Positions 10,685-22,697 of a stretch of DNA of 64,000 nt are shown one piece after another. The stretch is from assembly GCF_018873765.1 (NCBI RefSeq), contig NC_057925.1, forward strand, positions 32,766,646-32,830,645, given 5' to 3'. Numbering within the stretch: position 1 is the stretch's first letter; each line of letters opens with the position of its first letter. Under the pieces are notes generated by a model. That model made no database searches, was not told the DNA's origin, and saw only the letters and a program-made list of their open reading frames with translations. The position numbers and the translations under genes were made by a program. The DNA comes from Telopea speciosissima (taxonomy: Eukaryota; Streptophyta; Magnoliopsida; Proteales; Proteaceae).

Positions 10685-13577
10685 ATGACAACAACTGAAG
10701 TACATTACCACTATCTTCAAGACACATTTACAAAGGTTATTGATGTTGAACAATATGGTTACCTAGATATGATATCTGACATATATAACTCACTTTTGAG
10801 TATTGTTCCCAAAGGGAGATCTGTGGACTTCAATGTCAAATATACGACAACTGACAATATGAAAGATATGGTAGTGAAGATAGATAAAGATGTGATGGAA
10901 ATGTTAAACATGCTTGGTACTCAGGTGGATTGTATCCACATGTATGTCTACAATGTCCAAGTTGGTAACAACACTGATCATGTTACCATCAATTGACACC
11001 ATGTCCAGTTTGTGGGTGATACTACAAGAAATAGACCAGAGATTGGAGCTCCATATCCATCTTTTCCCCTTACTGATATGTCTACTACAAGTACTAGGCC
11101 AAAAGCTAATATAAGAAGGGGTGGCCTCAGTAATCCTCAAAGGGATGGTGCTAGAAATATTCAAAGGGATGGTGACATGAATGTTCAGAAGGGTGGTGCT
11201 ACTGTGACGCATAATAGTAGTCAGACTGCTGTTCTTGGGTCAACTAGTGCATCTCATAATCGAGTCACATTTGACAATAGGAGTTCTACAGTTATGCATG
11301 ATAGTGGGGGTTTTTTTTATTGAAGTTGGTATGTCTAGTAGGTGTAGGAGTGCTAGTATTGTGAGATCTACTACAACTACTACTACCACTATAGATTTGG
11401 AAAGTAATGATGCAACCATTCCATCAGCTGATCCAACCAATCCATCAGCTAGTAGGGTACTTGAGGGTCAGGAACAGGAAGTGAACAATGACACATCGGA
11501 TTCTGATTATGTAGCTGGAGAATCTGATTATTTAAGTGAGAGTTCAGAAAGTTGTGATGAAGAGTATGAAGAATTTGGAAGTGATGCAGAAGAGGAAGAG
11601 AACAGTAAAGAGGAAACAAATTGTGAGGAAGAGGATGGTTCCACCCAGTCTGATATAGTGAGGGATCCAAGCAATATGATCCATTTGAAAGTTGGACAAT
11701 TGTTCAAGAATGGGCAGCACTTCAGAGAAGTCCTGAAGGATTATGAAGTGCAAGAATGTTTTAAGACATTGAAGATAAAAAATGAGGGCAAAAAGGTAAG
11801 TGCAATATGTGCAGGAAGAGAGTGTCCATGGAAGATATATGCTTCACGTTTAAACGATGGCATTACATTTGCTATCAAGACATTTACTCCCACTCACACA
11901 TGTACGAAATTGGTTAGAATTAAGGGAGTAGGTGCACGTTGGATAGCAGGAAAGATTGGGTCTAAAATTAGATCGGACCCAGATATGAGTCTGAAAACCA
12001 TGGAACAAATGTTGAGTGATCTGTATTCAGTGGAGACCTGCAATATGCAATTATATAGAGTTAAATGGATTGCCCTAGGGGAAGATAGTTCAAGTCATAA
12101 AAAAGCATTTAGGAGACTGAAAAGTTATGCAGACATGATAATGAAAGCAAACAGTGGGAATCAAGTAGCGATAGAATATCAGAATGCATATTTAAATGGA
12201 CTGGTAGAGAGTGAATTAATGAGAGATGAATACAGAGTAGATCGTCAATTCAAGCGTTTGTTTGTATGTTTTAATGCTTGTGTTCAAGGTTTTTTGAAGG
12301 GATGCATGCCATTCTTGGGCCTTGATGGATGTCATTTGAAGGGAATATATGGTGGAGTTATGGTATCTGCTATTTCAATGGATGGAAACAATGGCATGTA
12401 TCTAGTTGCTTATGGAGTGCTTGAGAATGAATCCACTGACAGTTGATTATTCTTTCTCAGTTGCTTACGTGATGCCATAGGTTCAGTCACACCTACAGGA
12501 TTTTCATATACATTTATGACAGATAAACAGAAGGTATGACTAATATCATTGACATTATATTTGTGATGTTATGGCAATATATTAATGATGTTTAGGTTTT
12601 TGACTAGTGAATATTCTTTTCATATATAGGGTCTTATTGAAGCTATTACAACATTATTCCCTGAGGCACACCATAGGCATTGCTGCAAACACCTATATAT
12701 ACAATAACTTCAAGTCACGAAGGGGTAGTGGCATTCAACTGAGGAGTCAGTTCTGGGTTGCATACAAATCATATAATGCTTATGGATCCAAAAAGCTATG
12801 AATGAAATGAAGGAAGATAATGAAGGGGCCTATGATTGGTTGATGAAGACACCAGTACCGATGTGGGTAAGACATGCTTTTGATCATAGAGCCAAAAGTG
12901 ACCACATCACCAACAACTGTATTGAGTCATTCAATCATTGGGTAGGGCCCTTGAGGAGTAAGCCTATTCTTAGTTTGGTGGATGGTTTTAGAGTGAAGAT
13001 GATGAAAAGATTACATAAAAGGTATGAGAGTGGCTTAACCAGTGTCACTAGGCTGACTCCAATTTGTGAGAAACTAGAGGCAGTACAGAAGGGTATGAGG
13101 CACTGTGTACCCATTTCAGCAGGTAGAGAGTTGTTTGAGATACAAGATGGATCTGGCCTAAGATATGTTGTTAACATGACTGAGTCAACCTGTGAGTGTG
13201 GGGTCTGGGTAGCAGCAGGGTTACTTTGTAAATATGCTGGAGTTTGCATTCCAAATTATAGAGGAACTTTAGAGGACTATTGTGATCCAGCTTACACCAC
13301 AAAAAGATATTTAATGGCCTATCAAGAAATAATTTACCCAATGAGCGATCTTAGTACACTACACGAGACTGACTTGCTTCCTCCAATATTAAAGAGGGGG
13401 ATTGGTAGACCTCGTATGAGTAGGAGAAGAGAATCAGATGAGGCAGCCCCATGCAATTCAAGGAAGAAGACAAGGAGTATTAGATGTCAACTCTGTGGAG
13501 GTACTGATCATAACAAGAGGACTTGCAAGTATAAAGACAAGAGACCATCTACTTCTCCCAGTGCTCCTAAAGTATAG
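10685..13577 (+). pseudogene. MuDR-type transposase, decayed
   Basis: Order: an amino-terminal ubiquitin/PB1-like region from ATG 10685; an acidic linker (EEYEEFGSDAEEEEN); the MuDR DNA-binding region (HLKVGQLFKNGQHFREVL to CPWKIYASRL); the MULE catalytic start (FLGLDGCHLKGIYGGVMV); an intron (about 12537-12638, GTATGA...ATATAG); the C-terminal half (HITNNCIESFNHWVG); a SWIM finger; and a CX2CX4HX4C knuckle (CQLCGGTDHNKRTC). Lesions: in-frame TGA near 10994, a homopolymer frameshift near 11320, Trp to TGA near 12444, a 4-bp insertion near 12700 and a 1-bp shift near 12790. The SWIM His is Tyr (CKYAGVCI). It would cut and paste MULE ends in the nucleus but cannot act now. A short 3' exon may lie near 13705-13843. 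Confidence 0.92.
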
Positions 13578-16500
13578 CATGATAACATACTCAATGTCAT
13601 ATTTAGTTTTGCATGATAAAACTATGTAGAATCTAATGTTTTTGTTCTTGTCTTTTTTTAGAGAAAGAGAAACAGTAAGGATGATGATGCTACCTCTTTA
13701 TAGATGGTAACTAGGTCCTCCCAGAGGTCCTCACAGCAATCTACTACAACTTCAATTGGGTGTGCACAAGAGAAGGTGAAGGGAAAAATGGTTGCCAAGT
13801 CTGCAAAGGTTATAGCATTCAGAAGAGCAAACCCACAACAATAATGGTATGAGTTAAATTACTAGTTATCAATGGGGTGTAAAACTTGATTAACTTGATT
13901 TGTTTAAAACAAATATTTAACACTTACTTGAGTATAGTTGGTCACTTGGAATTTGTTTCATGACTTGTAGATATGGTGAGGTGATATTGAGCTGAGGAGC
14001 CAACTTCAATGAGAGGCTGCAACTATGTCTTTCGGATTTACAAATATATCTTGGGGTTGGGCTGGTATTAAGGTGCAGAGTCATAGGTTGTTTGTGACAT
14101 TTTTAAGTACAATGGGTCTTTGTAATTTCATTGTGACTTTTTTTTGCTACTGTTGGAAAGCCTCTCCATTTAAGGGCCAGTTTTAGAGAGACTATTTACA
14201 TGTACTCCTACTGGGGTTCTTGACTTATTTGGGGCTTGACTGCTATCCTGCCCTTTGGGCTTGATTTTTCAGTAACTTTATTTGTGAATCTCAACTGTTT
14301 GAGGTTGATATATGCATTTTTTGGTTGATGAGGTACTTCTGGTTGAAGATTTTGTAGGTCTGATATATGCATTATCTCTGTCTTCCTACGCTTCTATTTT
14401 AGTTTCTATTTTTTGTTTTACGTTTAACAATTGCTGCTCAGTTCCTTTTGTTCAATACTTCTCTGAGAGACATTATTGTTTTTGGCTTTCATTGGATTAA
14501 TATTCGTTGAGGTATCTGCTTCTACAATATAATCTTATTTTACCCTGTTTCTGGGAATATCTTATTACCCTTCTATGTCTGTAAACCTGATTAGCTATTT
14601 TGTGTCTATGATCATATATTCTGTTCTTTTTATATTCATATTTTGCTTCTTTTTGTTTTTGTTTTTTTATTTATTTCTAATACCAATTTTACCAAGACTC
14701 AATTATGTTTTAAATTGCTGAGTCTTTTTTGTGTAGAAACAGGAGCATGTAGGTTTGCATGATCCTAATCCATGTTTGTTCTGGAATATATGTTCAGTTT
14801 CTTCTATTCTTTGAGAGGCCTTCTCTCCCCTGGATAAGTTAAAAGACTTTTGCTTACTCTAAAATACGATAGCTTCCAATGCAAGTCAACTATTTAGGTT
14901 TTAACCCAATCACTTTAATCAATTATGTGGAAACGTTCTGCCATTGCACCAAATGCCAAATTAGTATGTTTCCAACGCAACTTTTTAAACCTTAAGCCAA
15001 TTTCTAGGGAAGGCTACGTGCCCCAGATCCTGTTACTCTGCCTTAATTAAGGCTTACTTTGCAACCATATTGAAAATTTCATTCTTTGCATTGCTTCTTT
15101 TGAAAGGAATTGTAGAGCATAAACATTGTTTGTATTGGTTTTGTCAACAAAGAGCTTATAGTTCTGTCGATCCTGCTATGTTTTGAGAAGGTGAAATGAA
15201 GCTTAATTTCTATGAATTTTCATTGGGAAATTGACATTGGAGGAATTGTATAGATAGACTGCAATATGTAATTCATGCTATTTCTATCTAATATGCTCCA
15301 AGGAATCTAAAGAATCATTAAAAAGTTTGCTGGTATAGTGCATGCTTGATACATCTTTATTAATTAACCCCGAATGGACTGCATTTCATTTAGGGGTCTT
15401 ATTAAAGTGACTGAATGAAACAGATGGTCACTTAAAAATATTTGCAATAAATGTTCAGTAGCTTGCCATGCATAACTGCTGGAGTTATTGATGAAGTGAA
15501 GAAAGGGTTCAAAGAGAATATGCTCTAGTCGACAACTTAACGGTGACACATACAGACATACACACAAAAAGAAAGAAAAGGCTCTAGTTGGCCTATGTAC
15601 CTGTTTATTCTTTTATTTTTCTGCGGTTTTCCTTTCGTTCATGCATGTATCCTATATCAGTTGGTAAAAGTGGCTTTGTAAAGTGGGAATTAAAGCATTG
15701 TTGGAAACTGTATTGAACTGTGATTAAGTAAGAAGTTCACACTCCCAAGTGAAGGGCTGGGTGCTCAGATTGATTGACGGGAACATCATATTTGTAGACA
15801 TTGATGATTGAACTCAAACCTCTATGTAGCAACATATAATATGATGAGTCATGGATGTACCTGCAATAGCATGTAAAATTAAAGTGCTGCAGATTGGTGG
15901 ATGGATCTACTGTGGTGGGTCAAATTGATGGATGAAAAGGAGAAGAAGAGGGAGAACAGAGGAGGTTGATGGGTGAGATGGGGGAAAGAGAAATCGTGGG
16001 GGAGGGGGGAAGAGGAGAAAGACAAAAGAGGCAACAACCTTTAAACTAAATCAACTAAATTTCATTCATCAATTCGTAGGGAGGCCACCAAGCCTTTACA
16101 TTGCTTTATAGTGGAAAACAGAAATAAGAAGTAATAAAAAAGGACTCCTAAATTCAAGTTAGCTAAACAATAATGTTAATGTTTGGCTAAGTGTTTGCAA
16201 AGAGACAATTTGCAAGAGCTGCTTCAGCTCTTACTCAGAGAAGTAAATATTCACTATCTGGCACCTCTTGAATTTAAGCATTTCAAATATTCATGAAATC
16301 AACACCTTCTAATGGCATCAACTCAAATGATCTTTAATTGAGTACCTTCTAATGGCATCAACTCAAATAACCATGTCTACTTCTCTAACATAATTAAAAG
16401 ACACTTAACAGAAGGGGTTGTCTATCTGCTGAGTCAGAGAACTAGAAAGGAGGACACAAGAATTTTAGAAAGATAAGGAGAACACTCTAATTGTCAGAAA

Positions 16501-16982
16501 GAGGGTCTAGGTGTTAATGTGTTATTTTGCCATTTTTTGAAGTGCTTATATTATTGAGCATTTTGTAGAATGGTAGATCATAGTTTGTAGATGTTTTCAT
16601 AGTTTTGAAACTCATATATCGTTGATATTTTTTGCTGACAATATAGGTCCAAATGTCAGTCCCTGCACCAATTCTAGACCAAACTACAGGCCAGGATGTG
16701 TCCAGGCTTTCCCATCTAGCTTCCTCCTTAAATCTGCTGTTGAGATACCTGTGGAGAGGGTTGTTATGCATTGGAGGCAAGAAATGGTAAGAATTATGAA
16801 GTATGCTCAAGAGAGTATTGAACATACACCATTGATGCTTAATTCTACCCCTATTCTTATAACAGACAACAGTTCACAAGATACTACTTTACTACAATAT
16901 TCAACCATAATTAACATCCATCATTACAACCTAAAACTAAAAAACATCCATGATTACAACCCAAGACTAACCAAAATAGACT
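13578..16982. other. MULE internal non-coding region
   Basis: Apart from a likely last transposase exon (about 13705-13843, KGKMVAKSAKVIAFRRANPQ), I see only AT-rich sequence and short accidental ORFs. Confidence 0.4.
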
Positions 16983-17393
16983 TCAACAAAATGAATTTGA
17001 AATTCCCAAACTTAAATCACTACATTCCAAATACAGTACAATACAATCAGAACTATTACTACTTGATTTGTGATCTTCATTATTGCTAGTCTTCTCCACA
17101 GTATTCAATCTAATATTCAGACTACCGATCTCTTCACTTCTCTGCTGCTCTATTTCACCCTCATTGTTTGGTGCATCACTAGCATGCACAGATTGGCTTG
17201 TTTCACCAATGGGTACTGCCCATCTGAAGAATCTGCAACCACCATTGTCTCTGTTAAAACAAATATAATACAGCCTATATGGGTTGTCCATTGACTCTGA
17301 AATCCTCACAGTAGATCTCCTCCATCAATAACATTCCATGTTTTGGAACCTCACCCACCTTGCACAGCCGCTATTCACACTCCCAGATGACAT
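16983..17393 (-). pseudogene. GRF-type zinc-finger-like ORF inside the MULE
   Basis: From ATG 17393 the frame reads to a TGA at about 17325, in the finger itself (MECY*WRRSTVRISES). It then continues in frame with NPYRLYYICFNRDNGGC and RFFRWA before a tail to 16983. The C..C...C...C spacing and the R-F-F-x-W ending fit GRF fingers, which bind nucleic acid in plant transposon-associated small proteins. It is encoded opposite to the transposase. It may be a captured host gene or a second element gene. The in-frame TGA indicates decay, although a short intron cannot be excluded. Confidence 0.6.
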
Positions 17394-18089
17394 CTTACTT
17401 GCAAACATTCCAAGAGAACAAGCCATAGATTAATTAGTCTTTGTTTCCTTTTTAAACAAAGAAGTATTTGATGTTTTCATGAATTGTCAAACAAATACCC
17501 ACTTCCATAATTTCTTTAGAAATTTCTTGGCTTTTCATTCACTAGAAACCCATTTGCAGCTGGGTGTTTGTACATGGGGATCTAAATGAGTTGACAAAAG
17601 AGATCACTATCCACTTGTTCCCCAAGTCCTAGAACCAAGCACAAGTGCATTCTCTGAAGACCACTCAATGAGTACCTTGATCTCTTGGTCAAGACAAGCT
17701 TACATTTTAAATCTAGTGGACCCTTAATACCATTGGTTCTTGGACTTTCATCTTCACCACACACCTCATATATTCTAGACATATAAAAAATGGTTTCTTA
17801 TTCGATATGAAATAAAACAACCGAAATAAAGGGTGTAGAAATTCATAAGGATCTCACAACTCCCCATTTGCCAAGAATGGACTCCACTTGCAGTAATCAA
17901 TGCCAGCTCAAAAGGCCATGGATGAGTTCTGGAATGCAAATAAGCCTGGATACGATCAATCTCCATGCCAGAGTCAACCACAACCATGTAGATGGTCTCC
18001 TTCTTGTGGAATTTTTTTCAAAATCACACAAGAATCGTCCACAGGTGGCCTTGGAATTATAACAAGAAATTACTAGGGGCGTCAATGCT

Positions 18090-18353
18090 TTGCCATCTCA
18101 GGAAGTTATTACTGGAGAGGCTTTAGCAGTCCGAACAAGGCTTATTCACACTGCTGAAGCTGGTTTATCGCACATTCAGGTGGAAACTGATTGCAAAGAC
18201 TTGGTTCGATTTCTATCAAGTTCTTCCCCAATTCCTCCATCAAAAGCGGAACCAGTCATTCGTGATATACTTCATCTAATCCGGCAATTTACTGAATGTA
18301 ATTCTATATTTTTACCTAGGGAGGCTGACCCTATGAAATTGATATCATACTAA
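18090..18353 (+). pseudogene. Plant RNase-H-like (RVT_3) fragment
   Basis: The frame contains ITGEALAVRTRLIHTAEAGL, then IQVETDCKDLVRFLSS, then CNSIFLPREAD. This is the C-terminal half of the plant RNase-H-like domain found in LINE-like reverse transcriptases and orphan genes (E-A-xA-x-R, E-x-D-x-xx-LV, F-x-PRE-A-D). The amino-terminal half, with the first catalytic Asp, is not recognisable upstream. It ends within 370 bp of the right TIR, so it was probably captured by the MULE. Confidence 0.7.
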
Positions 18354-18718
18354 ATTGAGAAAATTATTAAATAATAGGCCAACTCTAGGATAGTTCAACC
18401 CAAAACAAATTTGTGGGCCTTCACCGGAAATCACCCAAATTTCTTGGATGCAAACAGTTCTTTGAAATTAGGTCAGATTAGAGGCTTCACTGAAAATTGC
18501 AGGGGAAACTAAGGGATAACAAAATTAGGCATTGTGAGCTTATGATGGGTAGGGTAATTTCATCTACAGCAAACATCAAAAGGGTACAACAAGACATTGT
18601 GATATTATGCCCTAATCGAAGAGAGAAAATAAGGAGAAGAAGACATGCATGTATTACCTTAACTTCGTTGGAAATTGCAATATCACCTGAGACGATGGAG
18701 ATAGTGAAACCAGAGAGG

Positions 18719-19037
18719 GCTGAAATCGTGGCCTGAGAAGAGGGCTGAGACGAAGTTCTTCTTCTTCCTCCGGTTTGCTACAACAGGTGAAGTGAAGAGG
18801 AAGTGAAGGTATCCCTTTGAAGAAGGGTTTATTTCACTACTAAGGGCATTTTGGTCCTAAAAAATTCGTGACAACGGCACACTGTCATGACTAACCCCCT
18901 TCATTACGGGAATGTAACGGTGGGGGCCAGTTGGTTATTAGTATGCAACATGGGAGGGTAACAGTTGTTTCAAAGTTTTTTTTGGGAGGGTAATAGTAAA
19001 TAGTAAAGTTTTTGGGGTGGTAATTGTAAAAAAACCC
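18719..19037 (-). repeat. MULE right terminal inverted repeat
   Basis: About 319 bp, inverted relative to 8597-8933. Its inner end carries GAGAAGAGGGCTGAGACGAA and its outer end GGTAATTGTAAAAAAACCC. Confidence 0.93.
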
Positions 19038-19372
19038 TTTCATTAATGATTTTTTTTTTAAATAGATCATAAACAAAATGAGAAATGTTACCATAAAGAC
19101 CCTTAATTCACTTCAACTTTTTTTTTTTTTTTATAGTAATTTGAGATGTAAATGGATCGAATTTGGTACGGATATACCACTATCCGTATTCGAATCCGTA
19201 AATCTAATTGTTATATGAATTCGATTTGATATCCACCGAAGATGTAACACTATTTTCCGAAATCGAATCTGATTAACCAACGGATAATCTGGATATTCGA
19301 ATATCTGATTTGAAACAACCAACAAGCAGATGCAAGTTGCAGAGAGTAAGGCTGCAGTCGGTGCCTCTGGCC

Positions 19373-19408
<36 letters not shown>

Positions 19409-20829
19409 TAAAATAATAGTCCTCTGCCTCATAGATTGGCAACAATTTCCAAATCAAATCTTCATCAGCAAGACCAACAACTTGGGAAAACAGAGAAAGG
19501 GACTCTGTTCGTATCTTCTATAGATCAGTACCTTCAGTGAGATCTGCCTTCCTCAGCGACAACAAGATCAGTGATGACCAGTGGCTGCAAAATCAACGAC
19601 TGATATGGCAAAAATAGTGACAGGGAGATCTCCCTCGGGATCACTCACTGAAACCCAGATCTGCATTTCTCCTCATTCCTCTATCTCACTGGAATTTTTA
19701 ACTTACAAAGGCACCAAGGAAGAAGATCTTCATTTCTCCTCAATCCTCTTTGTCTCACCTTCAAATACCGATCGTGCTATGGTCTATTAATGGTAACTAA
19801 AACTTTGGTTCCCTTTCGAAAAAAGATCAACCGAAGCTTCAGGAAGACAAGAATCCTCAACAAAAAAAATTAATAAATTATTGTTTATTATAATCATGAT
19901 TCAAAAAGCATAAAAGTCATTATGTGGACCTACTCTGGCTGTTATACCCGTGTCAAAAAAAAATCGGGGCTAATTTGAATTTTTGGTTGAAGGTCCAGAA
20001 TTCGAGGTCATAGCTACCAATACCTTGTGGTGCATTGATCGAGTGGTCAAGATAAAGGACGTTAGCCCGATGGTGAGGACCTATATATCGTAAAGAAGGC
20101 AAACACCAACTCCTTACAACTGTACAGTTCACCACCAAATGAATAGCCTAAGGTAGGTATCATCCCTTGATTTCTAAGGCCCTACCCGAATACATGATAC
20201 ATTAGACCTATGAAACATGTACGGAAGGTTAACACGCGAAGGCATTAACAATAGGGGTGGTTCGGCACTATTTCAGCAAAGGAAAAATAAGAGAAGAGGA
20301 GAAAGAAAAGAATTGATTACCCAAGTTGCTAAGCATAGGTAAGAATTTTTAAACCTACTCTACTTCTCCTTCTACCCCCTTTACCTAGGCCTAGCATCAT
20401 GTACAATTCTGTTTTGGTCTGAATTAAACCATGATTGGTCATACATGTTAAATCTGTCCAAGTAGATACAATTGGGAAATGCCAATACCATACATGCATG
20501 CCCCAATCTCACATCTAATTTCTTTCTTTTACTCTTTCCCAGACCCAAAATTTAGTTCAGATGTTAAGATAACTAGGAATGAACCTTTTATCATTATGCA
20601 TGTTTGGGTTGACATGAATTGATTAAATTATAAACCCTGTTCCTTTGCATGCATGCTTGAACCCAACCATAGGACTTAATCCTAATTCTAGGTTAAACTA
20701 ATGTTGACCTTCATCACCTTGAATGCTTAAATTAAAACATTTGCAGACCAAACATCAGAGCATGTTGCATTTGATGATGAGAACTCCATTCCATACATGC
20801 ATGTTAAATCCCAACTCAAAAATCAAATT

Positions 20830-21410
20830 CTGCTATTATGGCAGATTGACCCCTATTTAGTTAAAATGATGTAACTTCATCATCCGAACTTCATTTTCTT
20901 TGATTCAAATGTTGTTAGAAACTAGACTCATAGAGCTTCATTCTATTAGAAGGAACCATTGTCCAATTCTGTCTCTAAGTGAGTTAAAATTTCACTTCAA
21001 GTTGTTATAAAAAATTAAATTCTTCTATTCTGATAGGTTGACCTCTATTTTGTTAAAATGACACAACTTCATCATCCAAACTTCATCTGTTTTGATTCTA
21101 ATTTTTTTTTTATGAACTAGGCTCATAGAGATTCATTTTATTAGAAGGAACCATTGTCCAATTCTGTCTCTAAGTGAGCTAAAATTTCACTTCAAGTTGT
21201 TATAAAAAAATTAAATTCATCTATTCTGGTTGGTTGACCCCTGTTTAGTTAAAATGACATAACTTCATCATCCAAACTTCATTTGTTTATTTTAATTTTT
21301 TTATAAACTAGGCTCATAAAGATTCATTTTGTCAGAAGAAACCATTGTCCAATTCTGCCTCTAAGTGGACTGAAATTTCACCTCAATCCAAACAAAAACC
21401 TCTATTTCCC
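20830..21410 (+). repeat. U3 tandem repeat of LTR A, three copies
   Basis: ACCATTGTCCAATTCTGTCT or a close variant recurs at 20955, 21150 and 21341 (periods 195 and 191 bp), each with GACTCATAGAG-like and AACTTCATCATCC-like companions. The repeats lie upstream of the TATA box, where transcription-control repeats are common. LTR E has two diverged copies. Confidence 0.75.
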
Positions 21411-21435
21411 CCCTTTTAAATTCTGCTATTGTTGT

Positions 21436-22697
21436 CTCTGGATGATCCACTCTGGACAATCTGGATGGTCCAGTGCAATCATCAAGACTTGTTGTACTGA
21501 GTGTTTTTCACTTTAGTAGAGGTATTCCCTCGACAATTAGAGTAAGCAGAACCTGTGTACATAGAAATCAGAAATATAATATATTTTGGGAAATTAAGAC
21601 CTTGGCCAAATAGACCCTTAGGACCCACTATATAAAGACCTAAGCTAAAATTCATTTCTCAGCCAAATCATTGAAGGAGAAGTGAGAAAGAGAGAAGAGA
21701 AAAGAGAAGAAGGAGAAGAAGGGAAGGGAGAGGCTTGAACCGCATCTTGTTTCCAAATTCTGAGGTAACACCTCCATTATATCAGTCTCCTAGCTTCTGA
21801 AATTTCCCTGATCTCAGAATTTCTGTATGAAATTCATACCTACCATGTCTTCCATGAAAGATTACATGTTTGGGATGCTTTGGAGGTTGATCCTCTTGCA
21901 TGCATGCTTACTACCTTCTTGTAAGACTTCTTTTATTTTTCCTAGAACCAGAATTCACTATGTATCTTAGATTTCAGTCATGAAATGATTAATTATGATG
22001 CTAACATATGATCTCAGTTCAGAAATTCTAAATTTAGAACCCAACCCTCTTGCATGCATGTCTACCTCAGACCAATAGCCTAAATCTAATACTGTCCCAA
22101 CCTTACATGGCTGCTTTGATGAAATTGGAACCTAACCCAACATGTATGTTGGATTCCATCTCATAACCCTATAGAATTCCACTATTTAAACATGATTGAA
22201 TATAGTCAGTCTTGTTGATCATCATTTCATAGCAATTGGGGAAGAATCAAACCAAAACCCCCTGAAAACATCCAAATTTTTGTGTTGTACAGGCACTGGA
22301 CGAACCACTTTGGACCATCTGGAAGGTCCAGTGTAATCATCCAAAGTTGGTTTTTGAAACCAAAATTTTATCCAAGCACCATATGACCTTAAGCAATGTC
22401 CCTAAGGGCCATTGGAACTAAACCACATAGGATTCCCTTGATTCTTCTAGCCTTGTTGCTATCCTTGCGTCTGGATGATCCACTCTAGCCCATCTGAAAG
22501 AACTAGTCCAAAGGGCCAGAGTTAGATCTTATAACCAAACCTTGAATCAATCAGTTGGGGACCCCATCCTTGTTCCCTAGGACCATTAGTCTAGACCCAC
22601 ATGGAAACCCCCAAAAATCCCTCACTTTTGTTGCAATTACCATGACTGGATGATCCACTCTGGCTCCATCCGAAAGGGCCAGTCCAATGGGCCAGTG
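21436..22697 (+). repeat. Hairpin modules of LTR A (four copies)
   Basis: CTGGATGATCCACTCTGG-type modules at 21436-21480, 22293-22335, 22469-22520 and 22643-22697. Each pairs a CTGGAC/CTGGC arm with a GTCCAG/GGCCAG arm. All four share the sequence type GGATGATCCACTC or a close variant, unlike the modules of other LTRs. Confidence 0.7.

Larger units (their letters stand above)
8597..19037 (+). mobile_element. MULE DNA transposon, 10.4 kb
   Basis: The ends are long inverted repeats beginning GGGTTTTTTACAATTACC on the left and the complement on the right. They are bordered by an identical 9-bp duplication TTTCATTAA (8588-8596, 19038-19046), the size expected for Mutator-like elements. Inside are a MuDR-type transposase (10685-13577, decayed), a minus-strand GRF-type zinc-finger ORF (16983-17393) and an RNase-H-like fragment (18090-18353). 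The rest is non-coding. The perfect duplication shows the outer boundaries are intact even though the transposase is dead. Confidence 0.95.
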
